A stretch of DNA of 64,000 nt from Desulfobulbaceae bacterium UBA2273 (GCA_002347095.1 DDWZ01000015.1:62001-126000); one strand, 5' to 3'. Positions 25,435-35,087 are shown, numbered from the stretch's first letter. Notes: generated by a model not told the origin, from the letters alone. Numbers and translations are program-made.

Positions 25435-25448
25435 GGTGATATTACTGC

Positions 25449-27260
25449 TTATCCGAGGACATCAGGTGGTTTCGGCTTGAGGGACTTGAGGTGGATTATT
25501 TCTTCAAGTTTTTTAATACTGTCGATTTTTTCCTTAATCAGATGGATGACGCTTACGGTTGTGCTGACAGTCATTGTTTCAAGAAATTCAGTTGATCTGA
25601 AACTATCAGATGAAAGAACGAGAAAATCATGACTGAGGACAACAAACGTGTATCCGAAAATTCGGTATATATGATAGTGAGGATATCCGTTCTTAAGTGC
25701 AGTGCCAAACCTATTGAGCAGAACATTCCCTTTGTCCCATCCGTTTTGACGATTGAAGGCTTCAAGATTTTCAAGAATGATGACCGTCGCAAAGTGGTAT
25801 TCATGGCTATGCTGATTAATTTGCAGAATTGATTCCAGCGCCCAGTGATTGCTTAGACCGGTTAGCTGATCCTTGAGATAGTAGGCGAATCGCTCCTCCT
25901 CGATCTCTGTTTTTGGGAGTTGATTAAAGGATTTAATAGTGACATCACGAAGTACAGTGCTTGCTGCATCAACTACTTCAGGGTCAAACTGAAAGCCTTT
26001 TTGTGATTCGATTTCTTTAAGGGCATCTGCGACCTTTTTTCGAGGCTTATAAATGCGGTCGGTAGTCATTGCGTCAAACGCATCCGCAACAATCATAATG
26101 CGTGCAAGAGGATGTATTTGTTCTCCGGAAAGTCCATCTGGATATCCCTTGCCGTCGTAACGTTCGTGGTGTTGATGGATAATGTCACTCAGTTCATGAT
26201 ACGCATCAACTTTGGAAAGTAATTCGTAGCCAGCCGTAAGATGGGAGTGAATCAACTCTTTTTCGACGGGGTTAAGATTCCCCGGTTTGAGCAAGATAGA
26301 ATCAGGGATCGCGATCTTGCCGACATCGTGCAATACTGCAGCCTCATGGATTTTGTTGACGTTCGATTCGTCATAAGAGAGGGCACTGGCGATCATCTCG
26401 CAGTATTGTGAGACCCGCTGAGAATGACCCGCAGTATATGAATCGCGTTTATCAATCAGGTCAACAATGAGTGAAATCATACTCCGGTAGTTTTTGATTT
26501 TTTCAATTTCTTTGGCGTGTAATTCAAGCACCTTTTTTCGAATAATCCTGAATGCAACGATGATCGCTCCTGTTCCTAAAAACCAAATCAAGCTTAACCA
26601 ACCATAGGTATGAAATAGTATCTCTCGCGTCATTTCGGTAAATGGTTTCAAGGGGACAGCAATATCGATACCGCCGGCTATTTCACCAATCTTGTTTTCG
26701 GGAGCTTTATGGCATTTCAGGCAGTATTCTTCCGTGACTCTTGGAATCAACATGCGTAGAGATATGCCGCTTTCTTTCTTTTCTAATTCATAAAAATTTG
26801 TTTTTGTCCGATTAGCGCTGAGATAATTGAGAGCTTTTGTTTCCCATGCATCGGCCAAATTATCTGCATTAAGTGGTTTGAGGGAGGTGATTCCTGTCTT
26901 TTCTCCGAACATTGGACCGTAATTTTCGATCATTTGCCTTAAAACATACGAAGAGTTCATTAAAGTCAGATGTTGACCGGAGGAAGTTTGTATGTCTCGT
27001 TCTGGAATATGGGAGAGGTAAGGATTGGGCGGAGTTTTGTCTGTGACAGGGACATAGACGCCGCCGTGCGAAATGACCCAACTCCTGACAGCAAGATCTT
27101 TGTTGAGAGCCGTTACCGCAGTATTTTTTGCCAGTGCTATAATTTGCTTGTTTTGATCATTCCAGTAAAAGAGGGCGGCTATCGCCACTAAAAAAGTCCA
27201 GGCAACTAGTGCAATAAACAATAAACGGCGATAGGTTGAAATGATTGCTGGCTCTTCCAT
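25449..27260 (-). CDS. Heme-binding sensor HD-GYP protein with degenerate GGDEF
   Basis: 603 residues. TM1 (about 12-32), a periplasmic Tll0287-like (DUF3365) domain with the c-type heme motif CLKCH (C180-H184), TM2 (about 215-240), then an HD-GYP phosphodiesterase domain (HDVGK with H311/D312; HHERYDGKGYPDG) that would hydrolyse c-di-GMP. The C-terminal 130 residues look like a GGDEF fold (DQLTGLSNHWALE) without a GGDEF signature, so the fold is probably regulatory. The RBS AGGA is seven bases upstream of the ATG. The likely input is redox or a gas ligand at the heme. Confidence 0.88.
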   Translation of the reverse strand: MEEPAIISTYRRLLFIALVAWTFLVAIAALFYWNDQNKQIIALAKNTAVTALNKDLAVRSWVISHGGVYVPVTDKTPPNPYLSHIPERDIQTSSGQHLTLMNSSYVLRQMIENYGPMFGEKTGITSLKPLNADNLADAWETKALNYLSANRTKTNFYELEKKESGISLRMLIPRVTEEYCLKCHKAPENKIGEIAGGIDIAVPLKPFTEMTREILFHTYGWLSLIWFLGTGAIIVAFRIIRKKVLELHAKEIEKIKNYRSMISLIVDLIDKRDSYTAGHSQRVSQYCEMIASALSYDESNVNKIHEAAVLHDVGKIAIPDSILLKPGNLNPVEKELIHSHLTAGYELLSKVDAYHELSDIIHQHHERYDGKGYPDGLSGEQIHPLARIMIVADAFDAMTTDRIYKPRKKVADALKEIESQKGFQFDPEVVDAASTVLRDVTIKSFNQLPKTEIEEERFAYYLKDQLTGLSNHWALESILQINQHSHEYHFATVIILENLEAFNRQNGWDKGNVLLNRFGTALKNGYPHYHIYRIFGYTFVVLSHDFLVLSSDSFRSTEFLETMTVSTTVSVIHLIKEKIDSIKKLEEIIHLKSLKPKPPDVLG

Positions 27261-27491
27261 CTCAAATCCTAGATTGCAAGGTGCAAATACAACTCTCGGT
27301 TATGTGCTGAAAAACAATTCATTAGCAGGTTGATGTCGGTCGGAAGTAGTTGACACTCTCATCATGCAATCTTTTAAAATATAAAAGCGAATGTAAACAT
27401 CCCCAAATCAGTGCCATCCAGAAATAGAGGTTTCCGAGTGATTTTTGCAGATTCTTTTTGCCATGACTTGCTCCTCACTGTTTCGTTAAAA

Positions 27492-28622
27492 TTAACAGAT
27501 TGGAGCGGAGATCTTTCGCTTGAACCCCTGTCCAGTTTTTCCGGACCAGCTCTGGTTATAGCCGTCTTGCTGGTGGGCCTTCTTGAAGGTCTTGTTTTTG
27601 TACATGGCCAGATCTGCCCGGCGCAGCAAATCGTCAATGGAACAGGGAGCCAGATGCTCGTAGCGGCCCACCCCGACACTGAGAGACAACTGGTATTGTC
27701 GGTTTGTTATCCTGTTGGTTTTTTTGACGGTTTTGCTCAGACGGCCGAGAATGATTTCCTCGTTGCCTAGCGCCGAGTTGTCCGTGCAGAGGATGACAAA
27801 TTCGTCCCCACCAATTCTGCCGACAACATCGGCCAGACGAAAGGTGTCGCGGAGCAGGATCGCGGTTTCGACCAAGGCCTGATCTCCCACGGAGTGCCCC
27901 AGAGTGTCGTTGATCCATTTCATTTTGTCAAGATCGACATAGATCAGCAGGAGGTCGGTTTTGTCGCGTGCGCTGCGCTTAATCAGTTGGTCGGCCAGGG
28001 TCATGAAGCCCCGGCGGTTGTAAAGGCCAGTGAGCTCGTCGGTCAGGGCGGATTCCCGCAGCTTTTCTTCCATTTTCCGGTCTTCGGAGATATCGGCGAA
28101 GGCGACCACGGCACCCAGGTTTTCATAGTCTTCATGAATCGGGGTGGCGGTGTAGCGGACCGGAAAACTAGCCCCGTTTTTTCGCCAGAAGGTTTCGGTG
28201 CCCTTGAGGAGGGGGCCTCCCTTGCAGCATGCGCAGATCGGACATTCTTCACAGGGGTACAGCTCTCCATCCTGCCTGTGAAGGTGGATTGTTTCATGCA
28301 GGGTGCTGCCCAATAATTCATGCTGTTCATAGCCAAGCATGGTAAGAGCTGCCGGGTTGACAAAGGTGACGCGGTTTTGACTGTCAAGGCCAAAGATTCC
28401 CTCGCCAATGGCGTTGAGGATGCGCTTCTGCTGGCGGTGCAACAGTTCAAGCTCCAAGGTCCGCTCCTTAATCTTCTTTCCCAAATTGCAATAGAGATCA
28501 AGATATCTGGCGGTGGCATACTCGTTCTCTTCTTTGGTCAGCAGAAGCTCGTTGCCGAGTTGGCGGACCTGTGTTTCAAGTTCCTGAATGCGCTGGTCAA
28601 TATCCGAGCCGCTGTTGCTCAT
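27492..28622 (-). CDS. PAS-GGDEF diguanylate cyclase
   Basis: 376 residues. An N-terminal coiled coil (about 1-65), a PAS domain (about 65-185, ILNAIGEGIFGLDSQNRVTF) with a C-x2-C-rich insert (YPCEECPICACC), then a GGDEF domain with an intact GGDEF motif at about 270-274 for synthesis of c-di-GMP. The Cys cluster in the PAS insert could bind a metal; similar Cys-rich inserts recur in PAS-GGDEF proteins of sulfate reducers, but I cannot confirm this. Its start overlaps the HDOD gene stop (ATGA). Confidence 0.9.
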   Translation of the reverse strand: MSNSGSDIDQRIQELETQVRQLGNELLLTKEENEYATARYLDLYCNLGKKIKERTLELELLHRQQKRILNAIGEGIFGLDSQNRVTFVNPAALTMLGYEQHELLGSTLHETIHLHRQDGELYPCEECPICACCKGGPLLKGTETFWRKNGASFPVRYTATPIHEDYENLGAVVAFADISEDRKMEEKLRESALTDELTGLYNRRGFMTLADQLIKRSARDKTDLLLIYVDLDKMKWINDTLGHSVGDQALVETAILLRDTFRLADVVGRIGGDEFVILCTDNSALGNEEIILGRLSKTVKKTNRITNRQYQLSLSVGVGRYEHLAPCSIDDLLRRADLAMYKNKTFKKAHQQDGYNQSWSGKTGQGFKRKISAPIC

Positions 28623-29503
28623 GCAGTTAGATATCCTTTCCGCTCATCTTTTTTCAGTTCTTCCAAGACCAGCTCAACAATGGCGTGCAATGCGTGCCAC
28701 TGCAGACCAAGATCCATGACATACTGCTGCAATATCTCTCGATCGGGAAGCGGCATGGCAACATAGCCATATCCCTGCTCAAGCATGAGATAATCGGAGA
28801 TGAAGATGGTTTTGACAAACAGGCGGTACTCTTCCCGGGCTCCACCAGGGTTATGATGAAAGCCTATGCCATCGATGAGTTCCGCAGGAAAATTCCAGTT
28901 CTCGGCCAGACTCTTGCCAACCAAACCATGGTCATAGCCAAAGAGAGAAACCTCACCATCGGACAGGGACTGGGGTGTGTCCTTCAAACTCTGTAGCATC
29001 TGGATAAAATCCTTATGCAAAAGTTGGTCTTCGACAATAACCCCGATGTCATGCATCAGCCCGGCGGCATAGGCCTTATTTCCCTTCTCGCCGAATTCAT
29101 GGCGGTAAATAGTCTTGGCAAGAAGGGCTACAGCCAGATTATGCCGCCATAACTGCAAACGGGAATATCCAAAGACGGGTGTGCCGTTATGGTAGATTTC
29201 ACTCATTTTCTGGGTGAGAACGATTTCCTTGAGCGTGTCAAAACCTATCCAGATCAAGGCCTGCTGGATGTCGTCGATGGTTTGGGCTGTGGCGTAGTTA
29301 GATGAATTGGCAACCCGAAGAATCTTGGCCGTCAGCGGCGGGTCAAGCTCAATGAGCCGGATGAGATCAGAGGAGATGGCGGCAGGATTGCTGATAAGAG
29401 ACAATATCCCGCCCACCGTCTCTTTAATGGATGCAATACTCGATATTTCAACGAGATTCAGTAACATTGACAGGGAAACATCAAGTTTTGTCGTGACAGC
29501 CAC
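28619..29503 (-). CDS. HDOD-domain signalling protein
   Basis: About 294 residues from a GTG at 29503 (AAGG nine bases upstream); TTG 29512 and ATG 29467 are alternatives. The HDOD fold is seen in ISNPAAISSDLIRLIELDPP, ILRVANSSNYA and AAGLMHDIGVIVEDQLL. HDOD proteins are non-enzymatic relatives of HD hydrolases that often act with c-di-GMP proteins. It is translationally coupled to the diguanylate cyclase. Confidence 0.85.
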   Translation of the reverse strand: MAVTTKLDVSLSMLLNLVEISSIASIKETVGGILSLISNPAAISSDLIRLIELDPPLTAKILRVANSSNYATAQTIDDIQQALIWIGFDTLKEIVLTQKMSEIYHNGTPVFGYSRLQLWRHNLAVALLAKTIYRHEFGEKGNKAYAAGLMHDIGVIVEDQLLHKDFIQMLQSLKDTPQSLSDGEVSLFGYDHGLVGKSLAENWNFPAELIDGIGFHHNPGGAREEYRLFVKTIFISDYLMLEQGYGYVAMPLPDREILQQYVMDLGLQWHALHAIVELVLEELKKDERKGYLTA

Positions 29504-29712
29504 AAGAGCCAACCTTATCTGTGAAAATTGTATGACCTTCCCATGCCAATTAAACCAGTTGAGGTTTGGTGATTTCGGTTTGTTGACGCCGGGAACCTGC
29601 TGGTAAAAATTCTTCCGGTGTCAAATTGGTGGAACCTCAGTTTACCTCCGCAGTTTTACAAGGGCGTATCATCACCTGCTCTGCCAGAAACATATCTTGC
29701 TAACAAAGGAGG

Positions 29713-29762
29713 AAATGCTCTTTTGCCCCTCCTTTTGATGGGGAGCGACAAAAGAGCATTTT
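29713..29762 (-). terminator. Terminator of the usp-yeiH operon
   Basis: An outer stem AAATGCTCTTTTG / CAAAAGAGCATTT with an inner CCCC/GGGG stem lies 28 bases past the last gene of the operon. The U-tract is weak, so strength is uncertain. The rest of the 286-bp gap to the HDOD gene shows nothing recognisable. Confidence 0.6.
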
Positions 29763-29789
29763 GCTGTAAAATATCCTTCCGGGCACCCG

Positions 29790-30275
29790 TTAGGGCGCCG
29801 GATTATTCAGGGGCAGCACCATATCTGGGCGCACGGGACTGCGAAATTCATCTTCCCGTACCAGATACATGGAGCAGTTCGCCTCTTTTGCTATCACTCT
29901 TGCGGCATCGCGGACAACCTCCAGCCCTCGCCGGAAGGGATGGCTCATGATGAGCAGATCATAGTCTCCCTTGGCAAGTTCCCTCACTATTTCATCGGTC
30001 ACTCGCCCGGTGGCGGACTTGACTTCGCAGTCCAGGGAACAACGGGTGCGAAAGGTGGCTATGCTGTCCATTTCGCTGACCAGTTCATCATCCCGGACAT
30101 ACTCCAGAAAATCCGCGCGCGAGTCGCTGCCTGACAGCCAGTCGTGCCCTGTATAGTCATTCCAGGTGGTATCCAGAACGAACAGGGCCGTAAGCTGGGC
30201 CTGTTTTTCGGCGGCGAAGGTGATCGCCTTGTCCATGGTTCGCTTCGATGGGTCTAAGGCCAGTAGTATTTTCAT
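29790..30275 (-). CDS. Universal stress protein family, operon-distal copy
   Basis: 161 residues. The N-terminus MKILLALDPSKRTMDKAI is UspA-like. A C-terminal GxxG ATP motif is not clear, so it may be a non-nucleotide-binding type. It starts directly at the stop of the lipoyl-like gene (no gap) and is the last gene of a four-gene operon that opens with another Usp. Confidence 0.75.
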   Translation of the reverse strand: MKILLALDPSKRTMDKAITFAAEKQAQLTALFVLDTTWNDYTGHDWLSGSDSRADFLEYVRDDELVSEMDSIATFRTRCSLDCEVKSATGRVTDEIVRELAKGDYDLLIMSHPFRRGLEVVRDAARVIAKEANCSMYLVREDEFRSPVRPDMVLPLNNPAP

Positions 30276-30647
30276 TTAGGGGAGGGTTCCTTTTTCGTGT
30301 TGGAGCACCATAATCTCATCCTTGCCTTTTTTTACCTTGTCTTCGGGCTTGGCGCTTACGGACAAGATCTTTCCATTGGTGACAGCCTTGTATTTTTTAG
30401 GTTCTGGCTTGCCCTTCAGTTCAAGGGAATACAACAAATCTCCCTTGGCCACCTCGTCCCCGGCCTGGACCGCGACGGCGACGACCTTCCCGGCAGCAGG
30501 CGCTTTAATGCTGACACTGGGAATGATATAGGCCATGTAGAAGAGAATCGAAGCCACGAGCAGACCCACAAAAAACATGCCGGCCATATCTTCATGACGA
30601 TCGGTTTTAAAGACGGTCATCTTGGTATTTTTCTTTGGTTCAGACAT
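30276..30647 (-). CDS. Membrane-anchored biotinyl/lipoyl-like domain protein
   Basis: 123 residues. One TM segment (about 19-38), then a biotinyl/lipoyl-type hammerhead (SIKAPAAGKVVAVAVQAGDE, GDLLYSLELKG, VTNGKILSVSAKPED). The Met-Lys-Met site that is biotinylated in carrier proteins is replaced by LKG, so the fold is probably structural, like the HlyD-type hairpin that holds transport complexes. It follows the YeiH-type transporter by 11 bases, so a transporter accessory role is inferred. Confidence 0.75.
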   Translation of the reverse strand: MSEPKKNTKMTVFKTDRHEDMAGMFFVGLLVASILFYMAYIIPSVSIKAPAAGKVVAVAVQAGDEVAKGDLLYSLELKGKPEPKKYKAVTNGKILSVSAKPEDKVKKGKDEIMVLQHEKGTLP

Positions 30648-30658
30648 GAAATCTCTCC

Positions 30659-31768
30659 TTAAAAGTTAGCTTCTTTTGCGACAAAGAGCAAAACCACCAC
30701 CAGGGCCAGGACATACTTGAAGGCTCCGGCCATCAAACCAACCTTGAGCGGCGCACCGCCAGCGGCCCTGAGCTCACGGATATCGATGTAGGCGCCCTGA
30801 CCGACCAGGCCTAATCCGAAGATCCAGCTCATTACCTGACGCATGAGATGAATGGTCTCGGACCCTTCCGCGCCCAGCATTCCCAGAGAGGAAAGAGCGG
30901 TCATGCCAAAGAAGCCGAAGATGAAGATAGGGAATTTATCTCTTATGATTCTCACCAGGGAAGTTTGTTCGGTTTGGGCCTCGGCGCGCCAGTACCACAT
31001 GGTGATGAAGAAGACCACAAAAGGAATGGAAATTACGCGAACCACGTTCCAGATTTCGCCATAGGCCACGGCGGTGCCCGGAGCAATATTGGGATTGTAG
31101 GCCAGGCAGGTGGCCAATACCTGGCCGGAATTGAGAATGCCCGTGCCGACCCAGGCGCCGAACTGGTAGTCGGTGAGGTTCAGCATATGGCCGATGGCCG
31201 GGGAAATGAACATGGTAAAGATGCCGAAGCCGAGAATCGTGGCAATGGCCAAGGCCACATCCGCCGGCTTGGCGCGTACGGCAGGGGTTGTGGCCACGGC
31301 CGCGGAAACGCCGCACACCCCGCAGGATGCGGCCATGACGCCGATCAGGGAGCGATCCATTTTCTGGCGTCCTCCGTACCAGAGAACAAAAAGGATGGTG
31401 CCGAAGACAAAGGAAAAGATCAGGGTTATGGCTATGCCGCCAACCTTGAACAACCCCTGGATGGTGTACAGCGAACCCAGCATCATGACGCCTGATTTAA
31501 TGAACAGACGCGTGGTGCGGAAGCCTTCCGCCGCCCAGTCGGGAATCTTTCCGGACCACAGGACATTTCGATACAGCATGCCGGTGAGGATGGCCAAAAG
31601 GATGTAGTTCAGGCTCAGCACCTTAACCAGCCAGCCTTTCTGGCCCATGACCACCGCTTCTGCCATCCATGGTTCCACATAGATGCGCAGGATGTAGAGG
31701 GTAAACACCATAAACGCGAGACCGGGAATGATGGCCATTACCTTGGCCATGCCATGTTTCTCTTCCAT
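30659..31768 (-). CDS. YeiH-family putative anion exporter, compact copy
   Basis: 369 residues with about ten TM segments. The family motif GVCGVSAAVATTPAVRAKP sits in the middle, with GAWVGTGILNSGQVLATCLA and GAYIDIRELRAAGG near the end. It is the usual size and lacks the inserts of the larger copy at 16167-17981. Its operon partners are two Usp proteins and a lipoyl-like protein. Anion efflux is inferred; the substrate is unknown. Confidence 0.85.
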   Translation of the reverse strand: MEEKHGMAKVMAIIPGLAFMVFTLYILRIYVEPWMAEAVVMGQKGWLVKVLSLNYILLAILTGMLYRNVLWSGKIPDWAAEGFRTTRLFIKSGVMMLGSLYTIQGLFKVGGIAITLIFSFVFGTILFVLWYGGRQKMDRSLIGVMAASCGVCGVSAAVATTPAVRAKPADVALAIATILGFGIFTMFISPAIGHMLNLTDYQFGAWVGTGILNSGQVLATCLAYNPNIAPGTAVAYGEIWNVVRVISIPFVVFFITMWYWRAEAQTEQTSLVRIIRDKFPIFIFGFFGMTALSSLGMLGAEGSETIHLMRQVMSWIFGLGLVGQGAYIDIRELRAAGGAPLKVGLMAGAFKYVLALVVVLLFVAKEANF

Positions 31769-31778
31769 AATTCCTCCT

Positions 31779-32195
31779 TTACTTTATGACGAGAACATGA
31801 CAGGTCGCATGCTCCACAATTTTTGATGAGACGCTGCCGAGAAAAAACCTTGTGGCGCCGTGCCTGCCGTGCGAACCGACAACGATCATGTCGGCTCCGA
31901 TTACCTTTGCCGCATCCAGGATTTCTTCCGCCGGATGACCATGCTTGATCACGATCCCGGCCTTGAGCCCCTTTTCTGCCAGTTGGTTGGTCACTTTTTT
32001 CATCGCGCCTTCCGCCTCGGAAAAAAGAGAATCCGTTATCAGCGTGCATTCGCTGTCGGACACCTCAGTAAGGCACAGGTCTGGAGCGACAGTCATAATG
32101 GTGAGTTCCGCTCCCAGCTTCTCCGCCATTCGACTAGCCTCATGCAATGCCTTGTCCGCTTGAGCGGACCCATCATGGGCAACCAGAATCCTCAT
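31779..32195 (-). CDS. Universal stress protein (UspA family)
   Basis: 138 residues from ATG 32195 (GGAGAT site upstream). MRILVAHDGSAQADKAL at the start and VVGSHGRHGATRFFLGSVSSKIVEHATCHVLVIK at the end give the nucleotide-binding Gx2Gx9GS pattern of ATP-binding Usp proteins. First gene of the usp-yeiH-lipoyl-usp operon. Pairing of Usp with membrane transporters is common and suggests regulation of the transporter. Confidence 0.9.
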   Translation of the reverse strand: MRILVAHDGSAQADKALHEASRMAEKLGAELTIMTVAPDLCLTEVSDSECTLITDSLFSEAEGAMKKVTNQLAEKGLKAGIVIKHGHPAEEILDAAKVIGADMIVVGSHGRHGATRFFLGSVSSKIVEHATCHVLVIK

Positions 32196-32511
32196 TATAG
32201 ATCTCCTTTTTGTTATGAATTCATCTCTCGCTCTTTCCTGACGAGCGTGGCTGAGTACACACGACCTATAAGCAAGAACAGTGCCGGGCTCCAATAATCA
32301 GGGGTGAAAGTTTAAAATGCAGTAAAAACAATTAGTTGCAAGCGTGCGGCCCTGTCGGTCTTGCCGCGAAAACGGGCAGTACACCCATAAAGTGCATCCT
32401 TTGGTATTCAGTGAATCCTGTAGTTGACACTTGGCGTGAGCGGAGATATTATATGGACCATGGCGACGACACGTCATGGAAAAACCTTCTGATCATCACA
32501 GGGGATGGCAA
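32196..32511. other. Divergent intergenic region
   Basis: 316 bp between the divergent usp operon and the heme-sensor kinase, so it must hold promoters for both. It carries the second copy of the repeated motif (32394-32430: GCATCCTTTGGTATTCAGTG, then AGTTGACAC). TTGACA within it could be a -35. No clear -10 was assigned. Confidence 0.5.
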
Positions 32512-35061
32512 ATGGAACTTGGCAGGAAATCCAAGGAAATACTGGCAAACATCAAGCCGCCAGGGGCGCAGAGTAAGTTTCTGATAGGCCTGGCAGGCAT
32601 CCTTTTTCTCTTCTGTTTTCTCTGGTCCGCCATTATTTATACGCACCAGAAAAAAAGGTTGCAGGAGGAGGCTCTGCACCAGGCGGAGCTGGTCATGGAG
32701 GCGGTGGAGGCCTACCGCAGTTATGTTCAGCAGACTTTGCGGCCAAGGATGTATGAATTGCTTGGCCAGGACCAATTTGTCCTCGAGGCCATGTCCACCT
32801 CTTACATAAGCCGTGTAGTCATGGAGCAATTCAAGAAGGGCATGCCTGATATTTCCTATCGTCGGGTCGCCATTGGTGCCAAGAACCCTGAGTTCGAGGC
32901 GGACCAGTGGGAACGGGAGTTGATCCGCTTCTTCAACAAACACCCCCAGACCGAATCCTGGCAGGGAATACGCCAAGTTGGCGGAGAGCAATATTTTATG
33001 AAATTCAGCCCGGTTCGCTACCAAGAATCGTGTCTGCACTGCCACGGCAGGCCGGAGAACGCGCCGGGAAGCATTATTGAAATCTACGGCAGGACAGCGG
33101 GGTTTTTCAAGAGGACGGATCAGGTAAGCGGCGTGGTCAGTGTCGGCATTCCCGTGGGAGAAGAGTTGCGCCGCATCGGTGAATTCGCCCTTTCCGTATT
33201 CAGCACCGTGTTCCTGTCTTTTTTCGTCCTGTACGCCATCATCGCCTTTTTCTTCAACCGGCTTATCATCCAGAACATCCGTGGTTTGCTGGGTATCTTC
33301 CGGATGAATCTCACCGACCAAAAAGGCGAACAGCTCTACCAGCAGGCCTGGAACCTGGATGAGATCGGGGAGCTGAATGCCACTGCCGCCCGCATTTCCA
33401 GGCACTTGGAGGAAAACCGCCTGCAACTCATCGATTACGCCGAAAACCTTGAGGGCAGGGTTGAGGAAAGAACCAAGGCGTTGCAAGAGTCCGAGGACCA
33501 GCTTCAACGGCAGATGCAGGAGCGGAACCAGGAACTCAAGACCTTGAACGTCATTGCAGAACACATCACTCAGTCTGTGGATCTCAGCACTATTCTTCCC
33601 AAGGTTTTACGACAAACCCTGGAGGTGATCCCGGCACAAGGCGCGGGGATTTATCTGCTCCGGCTTGACCGTCAGGGGCTTTCCCTGCAGTGTCAGGATA
33701 ACGCCCCGGAACTTGCCGAGTTCCTTTCCTGTGATATGATTCCCCATCAGATTTTTCCGGATACGGACGCCAAGCCCGTTCCCTCGTCGATCTGTGAAAC
33801 AGCCTGCGGAGAACTGAATTTATTCGCCTCCGATTTCGCCTGGGGAAAATGTCTCAATATCCCGCTCTGCTGCCGGAACAGGATTCTCGGGATCATGACC
33901 ATCACCGGCTATGATGTGGGCGAGATTGACCCCAGGCACCGGGAGCTTCTCTTCTCTATCGGCCGTCAGGTCGGCGTGACCATTGAGAGCTTGCAGAACA
34001 TGACCCGCCTCCTGCAGAGCAAAGAACTTCTTCAGTCGGTGTTCGATGCCATCGCCGACCTGGTCGTGCTTGTTTCTCCGGATGGATTTCTCCGCATGGT
34101 GAACAAGGCTTTTCTGGTCAAATATGGTTTCTGCCCGGAAACGGTCCTTAACCATCACCTCGGCGAACTGGCCGCGACGCAGCCGGTCCCCTTCGCGCTT
34201 TTTAGCCATATCGCCCAGGTTAAGCTGCTGGAACCTGTTTCCGATTTTATCCAACTCCCCAACGGTCAGCTTTTTGATATCCATTTTTATCCGGCTTTTG
34301 ATGATCTCGGCGAGCTGAAAAATATTGTTTGTTATGCCAAGGATGTCACCCAGAAAAAACAGATGGAACACCGGATGCAGCAGTCGGAAAAGCTTGTTGC
34401 TCTCGGGCAGCTGGCAGCCGGAGTCGCACATGAAATCAACAATCCCCTGGGGATTATCCTCTGTTACACAGATTTACTGAAAGAGGATTTGGGCAATTTG
34501 CCGGAAAAGGTCGAAGACTTGAGCATCATCGAAAAGCATGTAAAAAACTGCCAGCGCATCGTCCATGACCTGCTCAGCTTCGCCCGCAACCAAGAGACAA
34601 CCCGGGCACCCGGTGCTCTCAACACCGCTATCGAACAGGTGCTCTCTATGGTTTCCAGTCAACTGGCCAAGCAGAGCATAACCGTGGTGCAGAAGCTGGA
34701 TCCCGACATCCCGCTTATTGAAATAGATACGGAAAAGCTGAAACAGGTTTTCATGAACCTCTTTATGAACGCTGCCCAGGCTATAGGCGAAAACGGGGAG
34801 ATCGGGATTGAATCCCGCTGTCTGCGGGACAAGGGACAGGTGGAGATCGTCGTCCGCGATACCGGTCCGGGCATTGCCCGGGAGATCCAGGACAAGATAT
34901 TCGAGCCGTTCTTTACCACCAAGGGACCGAGGGACGGCACCGGCCTTGGGTTGTCGCTCAGTTATGGGATCATCCGTGACCATGGCGGGGAGATCTATGT
35001 CCAGAGCACGCCGGGCAAGGGCGCGGCCTTTACCATTATTCTGCCGTTCCAGAGGATATAA
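32512..35061 (+). CDS. Heme-sensor histidine kinase (Tll0287-like, HAMP, GAF, PAS)
   Basis: 849 residues from ATG 32512, preferred to ATG 32476 because AGGGGA lies just upstream. TM1 (about 25-45), periplasmic Tll0287-like (DUF3365) domain with CLHCH (C174-H178) for c-type heme, TM2 (about 225-250), HAMP, coiled coil, GAF (about 350-500), PAS (about 505-620), HisKA with H640 in GVAHEINNP, HATPase with DTGPGIA and GTGLGLSLSYGI. An NtrC-type regulator follows 26 bp downstream, so the two form a two-component pair. Heme redox or NO/CO/O2 sensing is a likely input. Confidence 0.92.
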   Translation: MELGRKSKEILANIKPPGAQSKFLIGLAGILFLFCFLWSAIIYTHQKKRLQEEALHQAELVMEAVEAYRSYVQQTLRPRMYELLGQDQFVLEAMSTSYISRVVMEQFKKGMPDISYRRVAIGAKNPEFEADQWERELIRFFNKHPQTESWQGIRQVGGEQYFMKFSPVRYQESCLHCHGRPENAPGSIIEIYGRTAGFFKRTDQVSGVVSVGIPVGEELRRIGEFALSVFSTVFLSFFVLYAIIAFFFNRLIIQNIRGLLGIFRMNLTDQKGEQLYQQAWNLDEIGELNATAARISRHLEENRLQLIDYAENLEGRVEERTKALQESEDQLQRQMQERNQELKTLNVIAEHITQSVDLSTILPKVLRQTLEVIPAQGAGIYLLRLDRQGLSLQCQDNAPELAEFLSCDMIPHQIFPDTDAKPVPSSICETACGELNLFASDFAWGKCLNIPLCCRNRILGIMTITGYDVGEIDPRHRELLFSIGRQVGVTIESLQNMTRLLQSKELLQSVFDAIADLVVLVSPDGFLRMVNKAFLVKYGFCPETVLNHHLGELAATQPVPFALFSHIAQVKLLEPVSDFIQLPNGQLFDIHFYPAFDDLGELKNIVCYAKDVTQKKQMEHRMQQSEKLVALGQLAAGVAHEINNPLGIILCYTDLLKEDLGNLPEKVEDLSIIEKHVKNCQRIVHDLLSFARNQETTRAPGALNTAIEQVLSMVSSQLAKQSITVVQKLDPDIPLIEIDTEKLKQVFMNLFMNAAQAIGENGEIGIESRCLRDKGQVEIVVRDTGPGIAREIQDKIFEPFFTTKGPRDGTGLGLSLSYGIIRDHGGEIYVQSTPGKGAAFTIILPFQRI

Positions 35062-35087
35062 AAAAAATATGACGGGAGACAGTGTCC

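Noticed and set aside
27374..27679. 101-codon minus-strand frame after the diguanylate cyclase
   Set aside because: It overlaps the end of the cyclase gene in another frame and lacks a start signal.
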